DNA from: Edaphobacter dinghuensis
Lineage (GTDB): Bacteria > Acidobacteriota > Terriglobia > Terriglobales > Acidobacteriaceae
DNA: 64,000 nucleotides
Reading direction: 5' to 3'
Assembly: GCF_014640335.1 (NCBI RefSeq)
Contig: NZ_BMGT01000002.1
Coordinates: 930,001 to 994,000 of the forward strand
Part shown: piece after piece, positions 41,612 to 50,790 of the stretch
How positions within the stretch are numbered: position 1 is the first letter of the stretch
How the letters are laid out: each line of letters begins with the position of its first letter
Translations under genes and position numbers: made by a program
Notes under the pieces: generated by a model
What the model saw: the letters and a program-made list of their open reading frames with translations, nothing else
Database searches by the model: none
Told to the model about the DNA's origin: nothing

Positions 41612-43156
41612 TTGAAGAATCGAAGTCTCTTTGCCCAGTCCCTCAGCGCCCAGATCTACTGCGGTCTGCTGATCGCCATCGCGTGCCTCACCCTCAGCTC
41701 CTGCCACAGCGCTCAATACTATTACTACAAGTTTCCGCAATATACCTTTGCCGACCGGCCGGTTCCACCCAGTAAACTCGCCCAGCGGGTCATGATCGCC
41801 TATACGGTCAACGGTTCGAGCACATCAGCCAGTGCCTCGGGAGCCCTGGCCATCGTGGACGCCAAGCGCGACATCCGCAGCAATATTGAGGGCACCATTC
41901 CCTCCTTCTCCATCTCCGGTTATAACTCGGGCTATCCCAGCATGATCTTCAACTTCCCGGCGGAGGTTCATGGCTACGTCTACTCCAATACTGACGGCAG
42001 CCTGGGCATCATCGACTACAGCAAGGAATCCTCGTCCGGGTCGGCGGGCAAGTTCCCTGGAGCCGCGTCCATCGCTATTCCTCCCGGCTTCATGCACTAC
42101 TACGCGGCAGAAGAAGCCGCCGGTCAGCTTGCCGTCATCGATAACGCCACGGGCAGTAGCTACGGCCTCAATCTGCCGAACATCGACAAGGTAGCCGTCA
42201 ACCAGGGCGACACGGTTGTGCTTGCCATGGTCCGTAATTCCAACATCATCTACCGCCTGGTCAAGCTCAACGCCAACCAGTTCGCCACTTCTCAGTTGGC
42301 CATCCAGTCTACCGGCGCAACCGACTGCCAGCCACTCAATCTGCCCGTCTACTGCCTTGTTCCGGTCAACTCCACAGGAGCAGGAGCGGGCGGAGCCAAC
42401 ACCTTCGACCGCCCCATTGGAGCTTACTTCTCGCTGGACGGCACCACCGCCTTCATCCTCAACTGCGGCCCCGAGTGCGGTGGAACTACTTCCAGCCTTA
42501 CACTGCTCAACCAGAGCACGCTCAACGTCAACACCATTCCTAAGACGATCCCCGATAATTCCGCCTTCGTCTCGAACGTTCCCATTCCCGGCGGAGCCAC
42601 AGTCGCGCTTTCAGACTCCACTACACTTTATGTAGCGGGACAGCAACAGATGCCCGACGGTCTCTTTACCGGCTATCTCACCACCGTCAACCTGGCCGCC
42701 GCCGCCAACAGTCCCTCCACTGCGGTCACCGGCAAGTACGGCATCTCTGACGGCACCCACACCAAGCTGCTCTTCGCCGACAACAATACCCTTTGGATCG
42801 GCTCGCAATACTGCGCTACCGGCGAGCGTCAGAAGCTCAACACAAACTACAACTGTCTCACGCGCTTCGATCTCGGAGCCAAGACCGCTCAGATCGTGCC
42901 CAACGTCACACCGGGCAGTACCGCTGCCGGTGCAACCGTCGGCTATCCCAACACAAATCAGAACCTCTACTACTACGGCGACCTCACTGGCCTCTGCTGG
43001 GTACAGGGCTTCAACAAGATCTATACCGCCTACGGTGGCCAGGTACATGTCTTCAGCACCGTCGATGGCTCTGAGATCGATAACCAGTACGTCACTGTAC
43101 AGGGCACGGCCCTCGACGTCGCCTATTTAGACGCCGTCACGGACGCCGATAACTAA
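41612..43156 (+). CDS. Large lipoprotein, beta-propeller-like, unknown function
   Basis: About 514 residues. TTG at 41612 is preferred over TTG at 41603 because the only purine run (GGAG, 41598-41601) is ten bases from the former and one from the latter. A signal peptide ends in a lipobox LTLSSC. The mature part is Ser/Thr/Ala/Gly-rich and composed of repeating strand-like units (GALAIVDAKRDIRSNIEG, GSLGIIDYSKESSSG, GQLAVIDNATGSSYG) as in YncE/SMP-30-like propellers. Such propellers are often partners in secretion or surface structures. No family named with confidence. Confidence 0.75.
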   Translation: MKNRSLFAQSLSAQIYCGLLIAIACLTLSSCHSAQYYYYKFPQYTFADRPVPPSKLAQRVMIAYTVNGSSTSASASGALAIVDAKRDIRSNIEGTIPSFSISGYNSGYPSMIFNFPAEVHGYVYSNTDGSLGIIDYSKESSSGSAGKFPGAASIAIPPGFMHYYAAEEAAGQLAVIDNATGSSYGLNLPNIDKVAVNQGDTVVLAMVRNSNIIYRLVKLNANQFATSQLAIQSTGATDCQPLNLPVYCLVPVNSTGAGAGGANTFDRPIGAYFSLDGTTAFILNCGPECGGTTSSLTLLNQSTLNVNTIPKTIPDNSAFVSNVPIPGGATVALSDSTTLYVAGQQQMPDGLFTGYLTTVNLAAAANSPSTAVTGKYGISDGTHTKLLFADNNTLWIGSQYCATGERQKLNTNYNCLTRFDLGAKTAQIVPNVTPGSTAAGATVGYPNTNQNLYYYGDLTGLCWVQGFNKIYTAYGGQVHVFSTVDGSEIDNQYVTVQGTALDVAYLDAVTDADN

Positions 43157-43186
43157 ACCTTCGCCTCGAAACAAATCACAAATCAG

Positions 43187-43221
43187 GCCCTATGCTTTGC
43201 AGATCACGCAAAGCATAGGGC
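43187..43221. terminator. Hairpin after the lipoprotein gene
   Basis: A 14-bp perfect stem (GCCCTATGCTTTGC, 43187-43200, with its complement at 43208-43221), loop of seven. It ends before CCCACTCTTT and lacks a good T-run, so it may terminate weakly or protect the transcript end. Lies 39 bases before the BshB1-like gene. Confidence 0.6.
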
Positions 43222-43259
43222 CCCACTCTTTAAGCTTGCCCGCTGCTACCATAACCACC

Positions 43260-43973
43260 ATGGCCTCCATCGACATTCTTGCCATTGCCGCCCACCGCGA
43301 CGACGTGGAGCAGACCTGCGGCGGCACTCTGCTCGCCATGCACGCCCGCGGCTGGAGCACAGGCATCCTCGACCTCACCCGCGGCGAGTCAGGCACACGC
43401 GGCACCGCAGCCGAACGCGAGGCCGAAGCCATCGCCGCCGCGCAGATCCTCAACGTCGCTCACCGCGAAGCTCTCGACCTGCCCGACGGCAACGTTGAGA
43501 ACACGCTAGCCAATCGCCTTAAGGTGGCAGAGGTGCTCCGTCGTCTGCGGCCTCGTGTCGTGATCCTGCCTTATTGGCAGGGCCGTCACCCCGACCACTA
43601 CACCAGCGCCACGCTCGGCTACGAGTCCTGCTTCATCAGCGGCCTCGCAAAGCTGGACATCCCCGGTGAGCCTCACCGACCCTATAAGATCCTCTACGCC
43701 TCTCTCTACGCCGACGTGCGCCCCTCCTTCGTCGTCGATATCACACCGCACATCGAACAGCGCTATCAGGCTCTGGTAGCCTATCGCTCGCAATACGCAT
43801 CTCAATCCACAGGCGACTCTATCTTCGTGCGCGAGGACGATATCCGCGAGCGCACCTTCGCTACAGCACGCCACTATGGCCTGCTCGCGGGTGTGCGTTA
43901 CGCAGAACCTTTCGTTCAAAAAGAAGTCGGCCTCATTGAAGACCTGATGCTTCTTCCCGTCCAATCTATTTAG
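43260..43973 (+). CDS. bshB1: Bacillithiol-type N-acetylglucosaminyl-malate deacetylase (PIG-L family)
   Basis: A 237-residue zinc deacetylase. ATG at 43260 gives MASIDILAIAAHRDDVE, whose LmbE/PIG-L metal motif is AHRDD rather than AHPDD: the metal ligands His and Asp remain but Pro is Arg. DLTRGESGTRGTAAERE and PYWQGRHPDHYTSATL are standard BshB1 segments. It would deacetylate GlcNAc-malate in bacillithiol synthesis, a low-mass thiol known in Acidobacteriota and Firmicutes. bshA and bshC are not in the window, so a related PIG-L role is possible. Confidence 0.82.
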   Translation: MASIDILAIAAHRDDVEQTCGGTLLAMHARGWSTGILDLTRGESGTRGTAAEREAEAIAAAQILNVAHREALDLPDGNVENTLANRLKVAEVLRRLRPRVVILPYWQGRHPDHYTSATLGYESCFISGLAKLDIPGEPHRPYKILYASLYADVRPSFVVDITPHIEQRYQALVAYRSQYASQSTGDSIFVREDDIRERTFATARHYGLLAGVRYAEPFVQKEVGLIEDLMLLPVQSI

Positions 43974-44063
43974 TTTTTTTGAATTCTCTTACATCCACCG
44001 CACCAGCGGGGCCGTACTCCGAATGAAGGCGCAACTCAACCTGCATTCAGGAGAGGTCCTATC

Positions 44064-44990
44064 GTGGAAAAAGTAAATGAACTTATCAAGAGAGCAGTCT
44101 CCCGTCGAACGTTCATGGCTGGGGCAGGAACTACAGCAGCGGCTGCATTTCTGGCCGGATGCAATAATTCACCCGCATCTACGTCCTCCGGCGGTGGGAC
44201 CACCACTCCTCCTCAGGATGTTCCGGACAACGACATTCTCAACTTCGCGCTCAACCTTGAATACCTCGAAGCCGAGTTCTACCTTCGCGCTGCCACCGGC
44301 AGCGGCCTCTCTTCTGCCGATGCTCTCTCTGGTGCTGGAACAGTCAATGGCGGAGCCGCCGTTCCAGGCTTCTCCGCTGCCATGCAGCAATACGCTGTCG
44401 AAATCGCACAAGACGAGCTCAATCATGTCCGCGCTATTCAGGCGACCATCTCGAAGAACAGCGGAACACCCGTTGCTCGGCCCAACATCGACTTCACCAA
44501 TGCCTTCAACGCCCTCGCTTCGGCTGCCGGCATCGGTTCGAGCTTCAATCCCTTCTCCAGCCCCAGTGCCTTCCTTGTAGGCGCATTCGTATTTGAGGAC
44601 GTAGGCGTTACCGCCTACACCGGTGCTGCCCCTGCCATTACCAACGCCAGTATCCTCTCCGCAGCAGCGGGAATTCAGGCCGTCGAAGCCTATCACGCCG
44701 CAGAGATTCGTACGCTGCTCGTAGGCATGGCCGCAGCAAAGAATGACCAGACCTACGTCAACTATGCCAACCAGGTCTCCGCTCTGCGCGGCAAGCTTGG
44801 CGGCGGCAACGAGACTATGCTTAGCATCAACAGCATCGTCGCATGTGATACCACCAACGCCATCGCCTTCTCTCGCACCACCGATCAGGTGCTCCATATC
44901 GTCTACGCCGCGGCGTCCGGCGCAGGCGTAAAGAGCGGTGGCTTCTTCCCCAACGGCCTCAACGGCTCCATCTCAACGACTGCATCCTAA
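44064..44990 (+). CDS. Tat/lipoprotein-type ferritin-like protein, copy 1
   Basis: A 308-residue exported protein. GTG at 44064 follows GGAGAGG. Signal: twin-arginine SRRTFMAGAG, hydrophobic stretch and a lipobox FLAGC (Cys33). The mature domain is ferritin-like four-helix (Ferritin_2/PCC13-62-like): ILNFALNLEYLEAEFYLRAA carries the first Glu residues, VEIAQDELNHVRAIQ the E-x-x-H, and VEAYHAAEIRTLL another E-x-x-H pair. Such proteins bind di-metal centres and are linked with desiccation and oxidative stress. Directly followed by a paralog with a 12-base gap. Confidence 0.82.
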   Translation: MEKVNELIKRAVSRRTFMAGAGTTAAAAFLAGCNNSPASTSSGGGTTTPPQDVPDNDILNFALNLEYLEAEFYLRAATGSGLSSADALSGAGTVNGGAAVPGFSAAMQQYAVEIAQDELNHVRAIQATISKNSGTPVARPNIDFTNAFNALASAAGIGSSFNPFSSPSAFLVGAFVFEDVGVTAYTGAAPAITNASILSAAAGIQAVEAYHAAEIRTLLVGMAAAKNDQTYVNYANQVSALRGKLGGGNETMLSINSIVACDTTNAIAFSRTTDQVLHIVYAAASGAGVKSGGFFPNGLNGSISTTAS

Positions 44991-45002
44991 GGACAGATCA
45001 TC

Positions 45003-45980
45003 ATGGCAAATCCAGAGACCAAACAACTCGATTCCATCATCTCCAGTCGCCGTGCTTTGCTGGCCATTGGCGGCGCAGCGCTCGCGGGCCTTGCCTTTAC
45101 ACCAAAGGCCGACGCCCAGGCAGCCATCACCGATACCGATATCCTCAACTTCGCCCTCAACCTCGAATACCTTGAGGCCCAGTTCTATAACCTCGCCGCC
45201 TCAGGCGTCACCATCGACAAACTTCCTACTCCCATCCCGGTCAGCGTCAACGGTGGAACTGCAGGAACGGTCACGCTCAAGCCCAGCTTCACCAAAGTTA
45301 CCTTCACCATGCCGACCATCCAGGCCTATGCGACGGAGACTGCACTCGAAGAAGGCAAGCACGTCAGCTTTCTTCAGGGAGCGTTAAGCACAGCTGCGGT
45401 GTCGATGCCGAACATCGATCTTTACAACTCCTTCAACGCGCTTGCCGCTGTGGCAGGAATCGGATCTGCCTTCGATCCCTTTGCCAACGACGCCAACTTT
45501 CTCATCGGTGCTTACATCTTCGAGGACGTCGGTGTCAGCGCCTATCACGGAGCAGCAGGCCTGATTCAAGATAAAAAAACAATTCTGCCCGCAGCGGTAG
45601 GGATTCACGCAGTCGAGGCTTATCACGCCGGCCTCATCCGCACCAGCATCAACGCTCTCGATGCCGGAACCGGAACCCTCAACACGCTCACGCAGAAGAT
45701 CTCGGCGGCGCGCTCCATGCTGGCGAATCCCTCCGGCGCGTCGACAACCACCTACACCGGAACCAAGGCCGACGACATCGGCCTTACGACAACCATGGTC
45801 ACCCTCAACGGCAGCTCGGCGTCGGTCGCTTCATCCACCATCGTCGATTGCGATTCGAACTCTATCGGCTGGGGCCGCACTACCTCGCAGATCCTCGCCA
45901 TCGTTACCGGAACCGACCCCAGCGCCACCATTCACAAGGGAGTCTTCTTTCCTTCCGGCCTTAACGGGACGATTAAGTAA
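45003..45980 (+). CDS. Tat-exported ferritin-like protein, copy 2
   Basis: A 325-residue paralog of the preceding gene. Tat signal SRRALLAIGGAALAGL, then soluble (no lipobox Cys), so its location differs from copy 1: soluble versus lipid-anchored. The same motifs recur in order: ILNFALNLEYLEAQFYNLAA, a helix with EEGKHVSF in place of the DELNH site, and VEAYHAGLIR. It keeps an E-x-x-H at ALEEGKH. GC and style match copy 1, indicating a local duplication. A strong terminator follows. Confidence 0.82.
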   Translation: MANPETKQLDSIISSRRALLAIGGAALAGLAFTPKADAQAAITDTDILNFALNLEYLEAQFYNLAASGVTIDKLPTPIPVSVNGGTAGTVTLKPSFTKVTFTMPTIQAYATETALEEGKHVSFLQGALSTAAVSMPNIDLYNSFNALAAVAGIGSAFDPFANDANFLIGAYIFEDVGVSAYHGAAGLIQDKKTILPAAVGIHAVEAYHAGLIRTSINALDAGTGTLNTLTQKISAARSMLANPSGASTTTYTGTKADDIGLTTTMVTLNGSSASVASSTIVDCDSNSIGWGRTTSQILAIVTGTDPSATIHKGVFFPSGLNGTIK

Positions 45981-46000
45981 TCTCATTTCCTTTAAAACAA

Positions 46001-46034
46001 AGAAGGCTGCTCGCTAACCAGCGAACAGCCTTCT
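46001..46034. terminator. Terminator after the ferritin-like pair
   Basis: AGAAGGCTG-TCGCT (46001-46015, one bulge) pairs with AGCGA-CAGCCTTCT (46020-46034), followed by CTATTTTCTT. Lies between the convergent ferritin-like and GGDEF genes and works for both. Confidence 0.85.
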
Positions 46035-46051
46035 CTATTTTCTTCTACGAA

Positions 46052-47230
46052 TCAGCCTTCCTCAGCTTCTCCCTTTGCCTCAATCGGATCGGCAGCTACG
46101 ACCCGGTTCCGGCCAGAGCGCTTGGCGCGGTAGAGTGCGGCGTCGCTCTGCTCCACGAGACTTTGCCACGAGAGCTCGCATCCCTCCGACGAAGCCACAC
46201 CCAGGCTCGCTCGCACAGGAACAAACTCTCCCCGGCACTGCACTATCAGCGCATCCACCTGCGCCCGTATACGCTCAGCAGCCATCCCTGCCTCGACCAG
46301 ACCCGTGTCCGGCAGCAGGATACAGAACTCGTCGCCACCCATGCGAGCTACGGCATCCTGCACACGCACCGTCTCGAGCAGTGCCCTTCCAACTGCCTGT
46401 AGAACGGCATCGCCACATGCATGTCCAAGCGCATCGTTGACTCGCTTCAGACCGTCGAGATCCATCATCACAACAGCGACCACTCCCTTGGAGCGGCCGC
46501 ACCGCGCTATCTCTCGCGTCGCAATGCGCGTCAGCGCCCACCGGTTGAGCAACCCGGTCAACTCATCGACCTGCGCATGCCACAGCAGCTCCATGCGCAG
46601 CTTCGCCGATGAGAGGAACATAAAGCCGAAGGCAATAGCGCTATTCGTTACCAGCGTTCCCACCAGCCAGAAGCGCAGCATCTCGTTGGCAAGTGCCGGA
46701 TAGTTGGGCGTGCCGAACTTCAGGCTCACCATCACGCGCAGCAACAACAGAAAGGCATAGACGACGAGCGACACGCCGCTCAGGCTCGCGACCAAGCCAA
46801 TATCCTCGCCCGCAAAGAGAAATACCACCGTCGCCGTCGCTGCCACCTGCACGCTCTCCGTCGCGCACACAAGCAACAGCATCGCCGGATAATGGGATGG
46901 CTCAATCAACAGATAGATCGTGCCCACAGCCACCACGCCCACCAAAACATATTGCAGCGATCGCAATCTGGGGCCGCGCTCCAGCAGCTCGTCGAAGCTG
47001 AAATGCAGCATCATCATGCCGAGCACTGCCAGCAATCCAATCAAAGGCTGGGCCATCGGCAACACGCCGCCCAGCAGCGTCAGCAGCAACCCACCACCCC
47101 GGCTCAGGTTTGCCCCCGCAAACCACACCACACCTTTTGCCGAGCCGATCATGCGGGCATTTACCACAATCACGCCCGCATACATCACATACAGAAGCAC
47201 GTTCATCACAACAAGTGTGTGCGTGTCCAT
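46052..47230 (-). CDS. Membrane diguanylate cyclase (GGDEF)
   Basis: A 392-residue enzyme making c-di-GMP from GTP. ATG at 47230 has AGGA seven bases upstream and is preferred to GTG 47251. Six to seven membrane helices fill residues ~1-215. The catalytic domain has DELTGLLNRWALTR, MDLDGLKRVNDALGHACGD and MGGDEFCILLP with an intact GGDEF active site. An RxxD inhibitory site (RVQD) stands five residues before GGDEF, so product inhibition is expected. No PAS or receiver domain; the membrane part is the likely sensor. Confidence 0.92.
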   Translation of the reverse strand: MDTHTLVVMNVLLYVMYAGVIVVNARMIGSAKGVVWFAGANLSRGGGLLLTLLGGVLPMAQPLIGLLAVLGMMMLHFSFDELLERGPRLRSLQYVLVGVVAVGTIYLLIEPSHYPAMLLLVCATESVQVAATATVVFLFAGEDIGLVASLSGVSLVVYAFLLLLRVMVSLKFGTPNYPALANEMLRFWLVGTLVTNSAIAFGFMFLSSAKLRMELLWHAQVDELTGLLNRWALTRIATREIARCGRSKGVVAVVMMDLDGLKRVNDALGHACGDAVLQAVGRALLETVRVQDAVARMGGDEFCILLPDTGLVEAGMAAERIRAQVDALIVQCRGEFVPVRASLGVASSEGCELSWQSLVEQSDAALYRAKRSGRNRVVAADPIEAKGEAEEG

Positions 47231-47516
47231 TGTTTCGTCCTGGGAACCCACTTCAAATACTGCAATGCGTGCTTATTTACCGAACTGTCCGTCAGTATTT
47301 TCCCTGGCGAATGGCGAATATATATTTAATATGCTTGTTTCGCCAGTCGAATCTTTATTACCTATCCCTTCGAATTACCTTTCAATCCAAGTCAAACATG
47401 CAATATTTTGCACATAGCATCTCTACCGCTAGAGATAAGAACTGAAATTGCCGTTGCCGGGTTGCGTCTGCAATTGTTCTTGCTTTCAACTCTCATATAG
47501 CGATGCTTTCGCACCC
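47231..47516. other. AT-rich promoter region of the GGDEF gene
   Basis: A 286-base interval, AT-rich around 47310-47420 (TATATATTTAATATG). A 6-bp inverted repeat TCTCTA / TAGAGA sits at 47420-47435 around CCGC. Probably holds the promoter of the minus-strand diguanylate cyclase gene and the end of the NTPase transcript. No ORF supported. Confidence 0.4.
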
Positions 47517-48125
47517 TTATCGCGAGCCGATCCGCTCCGCAACAAACCGCACAACCTCGTCTGTTACATAAACCGGAGGCCGCATCGCCAGTACCGGCGT
47601 TCCCTGCACCAGTTTTAGCGAGACACCCTTCCACTCCGGCCGCCCCAGCACCCCCTCAGGCACCAGAACAGCATCCGCCCGATCAAGATAAAGCCGCGCC
47701 GATTCCTTAAAATCCTCCACCGCAGGGTCGAGCACGCTCAGGTAAATGTCCGGTCTAAGAAATCGGAGAATGCTGTTCGACTCGATCACCGCATTCTCTG
47801 CTCGTTCCAGCTCCTTGCGAATCCGAGGCATCGCCTCTGCCAAATTGCCCTGCCTGGTTCGCACCCAGAACGAACGCATTGCACCCGCCGCCAGATAACG
47901 TGCAGAATCGGTCCCAGTGGCGCCCTGCCGCTCTTCGCTGATTGCAATCGTATGATCATCCGTCTCGCAGTCGCAGGGCTCTCCATTGGCCGAGCACACC
48001 CCATGCCCGAACTGTGTCACCTTGAACGCCGTCCAGTTCATCTGCGGCAACGCTGCAATCAATCCCGCGACCACGCTGGTCTTACCGATGTTTCGGCTAT
48101 GTCCGCCCACAACCAGGATCGCCAT
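47517..48125 (-). CDS. P-loop NTPase resembling MobB
   Basis: A 202-residue soluble protein. It opens with MAILVVGGHSRNIGKTSVVA, a Walker-A-like G-x4-GKT(S) loop, followed by a Cys-containing segment (GVCSANGEPCDCETDD) that could bind metal, and DDHTIAISEERQ. The organisation resembles molybdopterin-guanine dinucleotide protein MobB and related ArsA-like proteins, but the typical MobB body is not fully matched. No molybdenum cofactor genes are close; it follows lpxD by 13 bases, so its role is open. Confidence 0.65.
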   Translation of the reverse strand: MAILVVGGHSRNIGKTSVVAGLIAALPQMNWTAFKVTQFGHGVCSANGEPCDCETDDHTIAISEERQGATGTDSARYLAAGAMRSFWVRTRQGNLAEAMPRIRKELERAENAVIESNSILRFLRPDIYLSVLDPAVEDFKESARLYLDRADAVLVPEGVLGRPEWKGVSLKLVQGTPVLAMRPPVYVTDEVVRFVAERIGSR

Positions 48126-48138
48126 GCCAATGCCTCGC

Positions 48139-49059
48139 TCAGCCCTTCCGCAACCGGGCCAGATCTCGAAGATACTCTTTCAGAGGCCGCGCCGGACGTC
48201 CCCAGAAGACCTCTCCCGGACCGCGCATCTTCTTCCCGCTCAGCACTCCCGCGCCACCACCCAGAATGACCCCAGCCCCTACAGTGGCGTGCTCGCCAAT
48301 CCCAACCTGGCCGCCTAGGATTGCACCATCCTCCACCACGCTCGACCCCGAGATGCCAGTCTGCGCTGCGATAATGACGTTCTTCCCGATCACGCAATTA
48401 TGCCCAATGTGCACAAGGTTATCGATCTTCGTCCCTCGCCCGATTCTCGTCTCACCCAAGGCGCCGCGATCGATCGTCGAGTTTGCCCCGATCTCAACGT
48501 CGTCTTCCACATGCAAGCTTCCTTGTTGCGGGAAGATCACATACTCCCCAGTCTCCGCATGACGCGCATAGCCAAAGCCGGTAGAGCCCAGCACAGCTCC
48601 TGCCTGCACCACCACCCGGTCACCCAGAATCGTCTGCGGATAGAGGGTGACTCGAGCGAAGAGGTCGCAGTCATTGCCGATAGAGACTCCATCGCCGATC
48701 ACCACCCCCGGCCCAATGCGCGTCCCTGCGCCAATCTTCACGCCTTTCCCGACAACGGCCGAAGGATGAACCTCAGCCTCAAATCCCTTCCCCTTTAATC
48801 TTTTGGCGACAACCGCAAAGGCATAGCGTGGATCGGCAACCTGACAGATCCGCGGGTCATTCTCCATGCCCTCAAGCCTTTTGCGAGCAAGAATCAGGCC
48901 GGCATTTGACTCGACTGCGGCCTTGAGCGACGCCGGATCGACGGCAAAGACCACGGAACTCGCCGTAGCCGTCTCAATGCTCGAAACCCGGTCGATCTCT
49001 CCATCAACAGACAAAGCTCCCGCCCCAATCCAGCCAGCGACTTCACTCATCTTCGCCAT
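48139..49059 (-). CDS. lpxD: UDP-3-O-acyl-glucosamine N-acyltransferase
   Basis: Adds the second 3-hydroxyacyl chain in lipid A synthesis, cytosolic trimer. ATG 49059 overlaps the lpxL stop (TGATG); ATG 49050 is an alternative. 306 residues. A short N-terminal uridine-binding domain (residues ~1-95) precedes a left-handed beta-helix of hexapeptide repeats ([20 protein letters not shown] onward). [19 protein letters not shown] with the catalytic His region is HIGHNCVIG near residue 225. The end ([17 protein letters not shown]) is usual. Downstream of lpxL in one transcript. Confidence 0.93.
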   Translation of the reverse strand: MAKMSEVAGWIGAGALSVDGEIDRVSSIETATASSVVFAVDPASLKAAVESNAGLILARKRLEGMENDPRICQVADPRYAFAVVAKRLKGKGFEAEVHPSAVVGKGVKIGAGTRIGPGVVIGDGVSIGNDCDLFARVTLYPQTILGDRVVVQAGAVLGSTGFGYARHAETGEYVIFPQQGSLHVEDDVEIGANSTIDRGALGETRIGRGTKIDNLVHIGHNCVIGKNVIIAAQTGISGSSVVEDGAILGGQVGIGEHATVGAGVILGGGAGVLSGKKMRGPGEVFWGRPARPLKEYLRDLARLRKG

Positions 49060-50003
49060 CAGTAGATCCCCGTCTCTCCCGCAGGCCGCGTCTTCCATCG
49101 CCGATGCATCCATAGCCACTGTTCGGGATACTGCCTCACATAACCTTCAATCACACTGGTGAACAAGGCTGTATTCGCGATTGCATCCGATTCGGAGTCA
49201 CCGGTACGCACCAGATTCAACTCCGCTCCAAAATGTAAAACATATCTCTTCTCTCGCGGCTCCCATAACAGAAAGCCCGGCACCACCGCTGCTCCTGTCT
49301 TCAGCGCTATCCGGGCCATTCCGGAAGCGGTACAAGCCTCAACGCCGAAAAACGGCACAAAGACACCCTGCGGAGGCGTCATATTCGTGTCCATCAGAAT
49401 CCCGACCGTCTCTCCGCCACGCATCGAAGCAATCAAGCCGCGCGCGAAATCGTCCTTGTGCATCACCTTGTTCCCATGCAGGCACCGGATACGATTTACA
49501 AAGGTATCAACCAGCGGATTATCCAACCGCCGGATCACCATTCCCATGGGATACCCCATCAGGGAGTGATAAAAACTCGACAGCTCCCACGCCCCCAGAT
49601 GGCCGGTCAGCACCAGCACACCCTTGCCTCGTTCCCGTGCTGTCAGATAGCTGTCCAGACCGTCATAGCGAATAAACTTGCTTGCCCGTTCCGGAGTATA
49701 AGACGGCATCTGGCAGAACTCCGCCAGCAGGCAGCCCAGATTGCGATAGACCGCACGCAGAATCGTCTCGCGCTCTGAAGCACTCTTCTCCGGAAACGCC
49801 AGTTGCAGATTGCGCAACCCCACCTTGCGCAGACGGCCTAAAGCGTTGAACGCCAGCCAGCCAATTCCGGCGCCTACTCTCCGCGCCAATCCTCTTGGAA
49901 GGACAGCCAAACACGCGACAAAAACCCTTACAACAAAGAATTCGGCCCACTCTCGAGCCGTAACTTCTTCCCGCCGTGACTGTCGCTGTGTAGCCTTGCT
50001 CAA
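49059..50003 (-). CDS. lpxL: Lauroyl-type lipid A acyltransferase
   Basis: A 314-residue membrane-anchored acyltransferase of the HtrB/LpxL/LpxM group that adds a secondary acyl chain to Kdo-lipid A. One N-terminal hydrophobic segment ([15 protein letters not shown]). The HX4(D/E) site is GHLGAWEL (residues ~133-140), followed by [16 protein letters not shown] and the C-terminal [12 protein letters not shown]. The start is TTG at 50003; no strong Shine-Dalgarno is visible, so a downstream start is possible. First gene of lpxL-lpxD-NTPase. Confidence 0.88.
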   Translation of the reverse strand: MSKATQRQSRREEVTAREWAEFFVVRVFVACLAVLPRGLARRVGAGIGWLAFNALGRLRKVGLRNLQLAFPEKSASERETILRAVYRNLGCLLAEFCQMPSYTPERASKFIRYDGLDSYLTARERGKGVLVLTGHLGAWELSSFYHSLMGYPMGMVIRRLDNPLVDTFVNRIRCLHGNKVMHKDDFARGLIASMRGGETVGILMDTNMTPPQGVFVPFFGVEACTASGMARIALKTGAAVVPGFLLWEPREKRYVLHFGAELNLVRTGDSESDAIANTALFTSVIEGYVRQYPEQWLWMHRRWKTRPAGETGIY

Positions 50004-50047
50004 GCATTCAGTCTACTAGCGTGTCGTGCTCTTGTTCTCAAAAAACA

Positions 50048-50072
50048 AAGGGCGGCCAGATCGGCCGCCCTT
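50048..50072 (-). terminator. Terminator of the YSC84 gene
   Basis: GGGCGGCC / GGCCGCCC stem (about 50050-50057 with 50063-50070, extended by AA/TT) around AGATC. Lies 20 bases past the YSC84 stop and before lpxL, with an A-rich run on the far side that reads as a T-run in the minus sense. Confidence 0.8.
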
Positions 50073-50091
50073 CGCAAATTACTGTTTGAAT

Positions 50092-50790
50092 CTACTGGTT
50101 CGCCTTGGAGACGACGAAGTAGTGGGCCACAGTCCGAACAAACGGACGCGCCTCGGGCGGTGTTGCCTGATTGCCCTTCAGGATGGTCTGGAACGGAAGG
50201 TCCGTGCCGTACATCGTGCGGGTGTCGTCCTGGTTCTGCGAGAGCACCGTGCCGTCGAGATTGATGCCGGCAAAGAGTCCCTTGCTGCGCGAATAGGTCA
50301 GGAACTCCGCATTCAGCTTCCAGTCCGTTCCGGCCTGGGCGTTGCGGCCAACCGGGCCGGCCGAAGCAGCGGCATCGCCACCGATCTTGAACTTGTTCTT
50401 CAGCATGTCCTGAAGCCCCTGCTGATTCATCGCAACCAGCACCAGGTCTGTGGCCTGTCCGCCGATCTGGAATCCGAAGCTGCCGCCGGCAAGCTGCACA
50501 AATACCGGAGCGCTCCAGCCGCGTGGCGTGCGGCAGGTGGCTACACCTTGGCCATACTGTCCGCCAACAACAAACGCTGCCTTCTTATAGCTAGGAACCA
50601 CCACCACGCAGGACGCGCCAGCGAGGATGCTTTGCGGGATCCCTTTATCCGGTGTTGCCATAATCTGCCGAACGACGTTCTGGGCATCTGTCAGGCGCTC
50701 TGTCAGCTTCGCCTTATCCGATGCCGCAAATGCCGAGACAGAACTCGCCACCATGGCCAATCCACATGCAATCACTGTTATCCGCTTCAT
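50092..50790 (-). CDS. YSC84-like (SYLF domain) secreted lipid-binding protein
   Basis: A 232-residue exported protein. ATG 50790 gives a signal peptide ending at SAFAAS. The SYLF/Ysc84 actin-and-phosphoinositide-binding domain of eukaryotes has bacterial relatives with this pattern: IPQSILAGASCVVVVPSYKK, GGQYGQGVATCRT, PVFVQLAGGSFGFQIGGQAT, DLVLVAMNQQGLQDML and LLT-like EFLTYSRSKGLFAGINLDG. Function in bacteria is unclear; lipid binding in the periplasm is likely. Alone in its transcript. Confidence 0.85.
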   Translation of the reverse strand: MKRITVIACGLAMVASSVSAFAASDKAKLTERLTDAQNVVRQIMATPDKGIPQSILAGASCVVVVPSYKKAAFVVGGQYGQGVATCRTPRGWSAPVFVQLAGGSFGFQIGGQATDLVLVAMNQQGLQDMLKNKFKIGGDAAASAGPVGRNAQAGTDWKLNAEFLTYSRSKGLFAGINLDGTVLSQNQDDTRTMYGTDLPFQTILKGNQATPPEARPFVRTVAHYFVVSKANQ

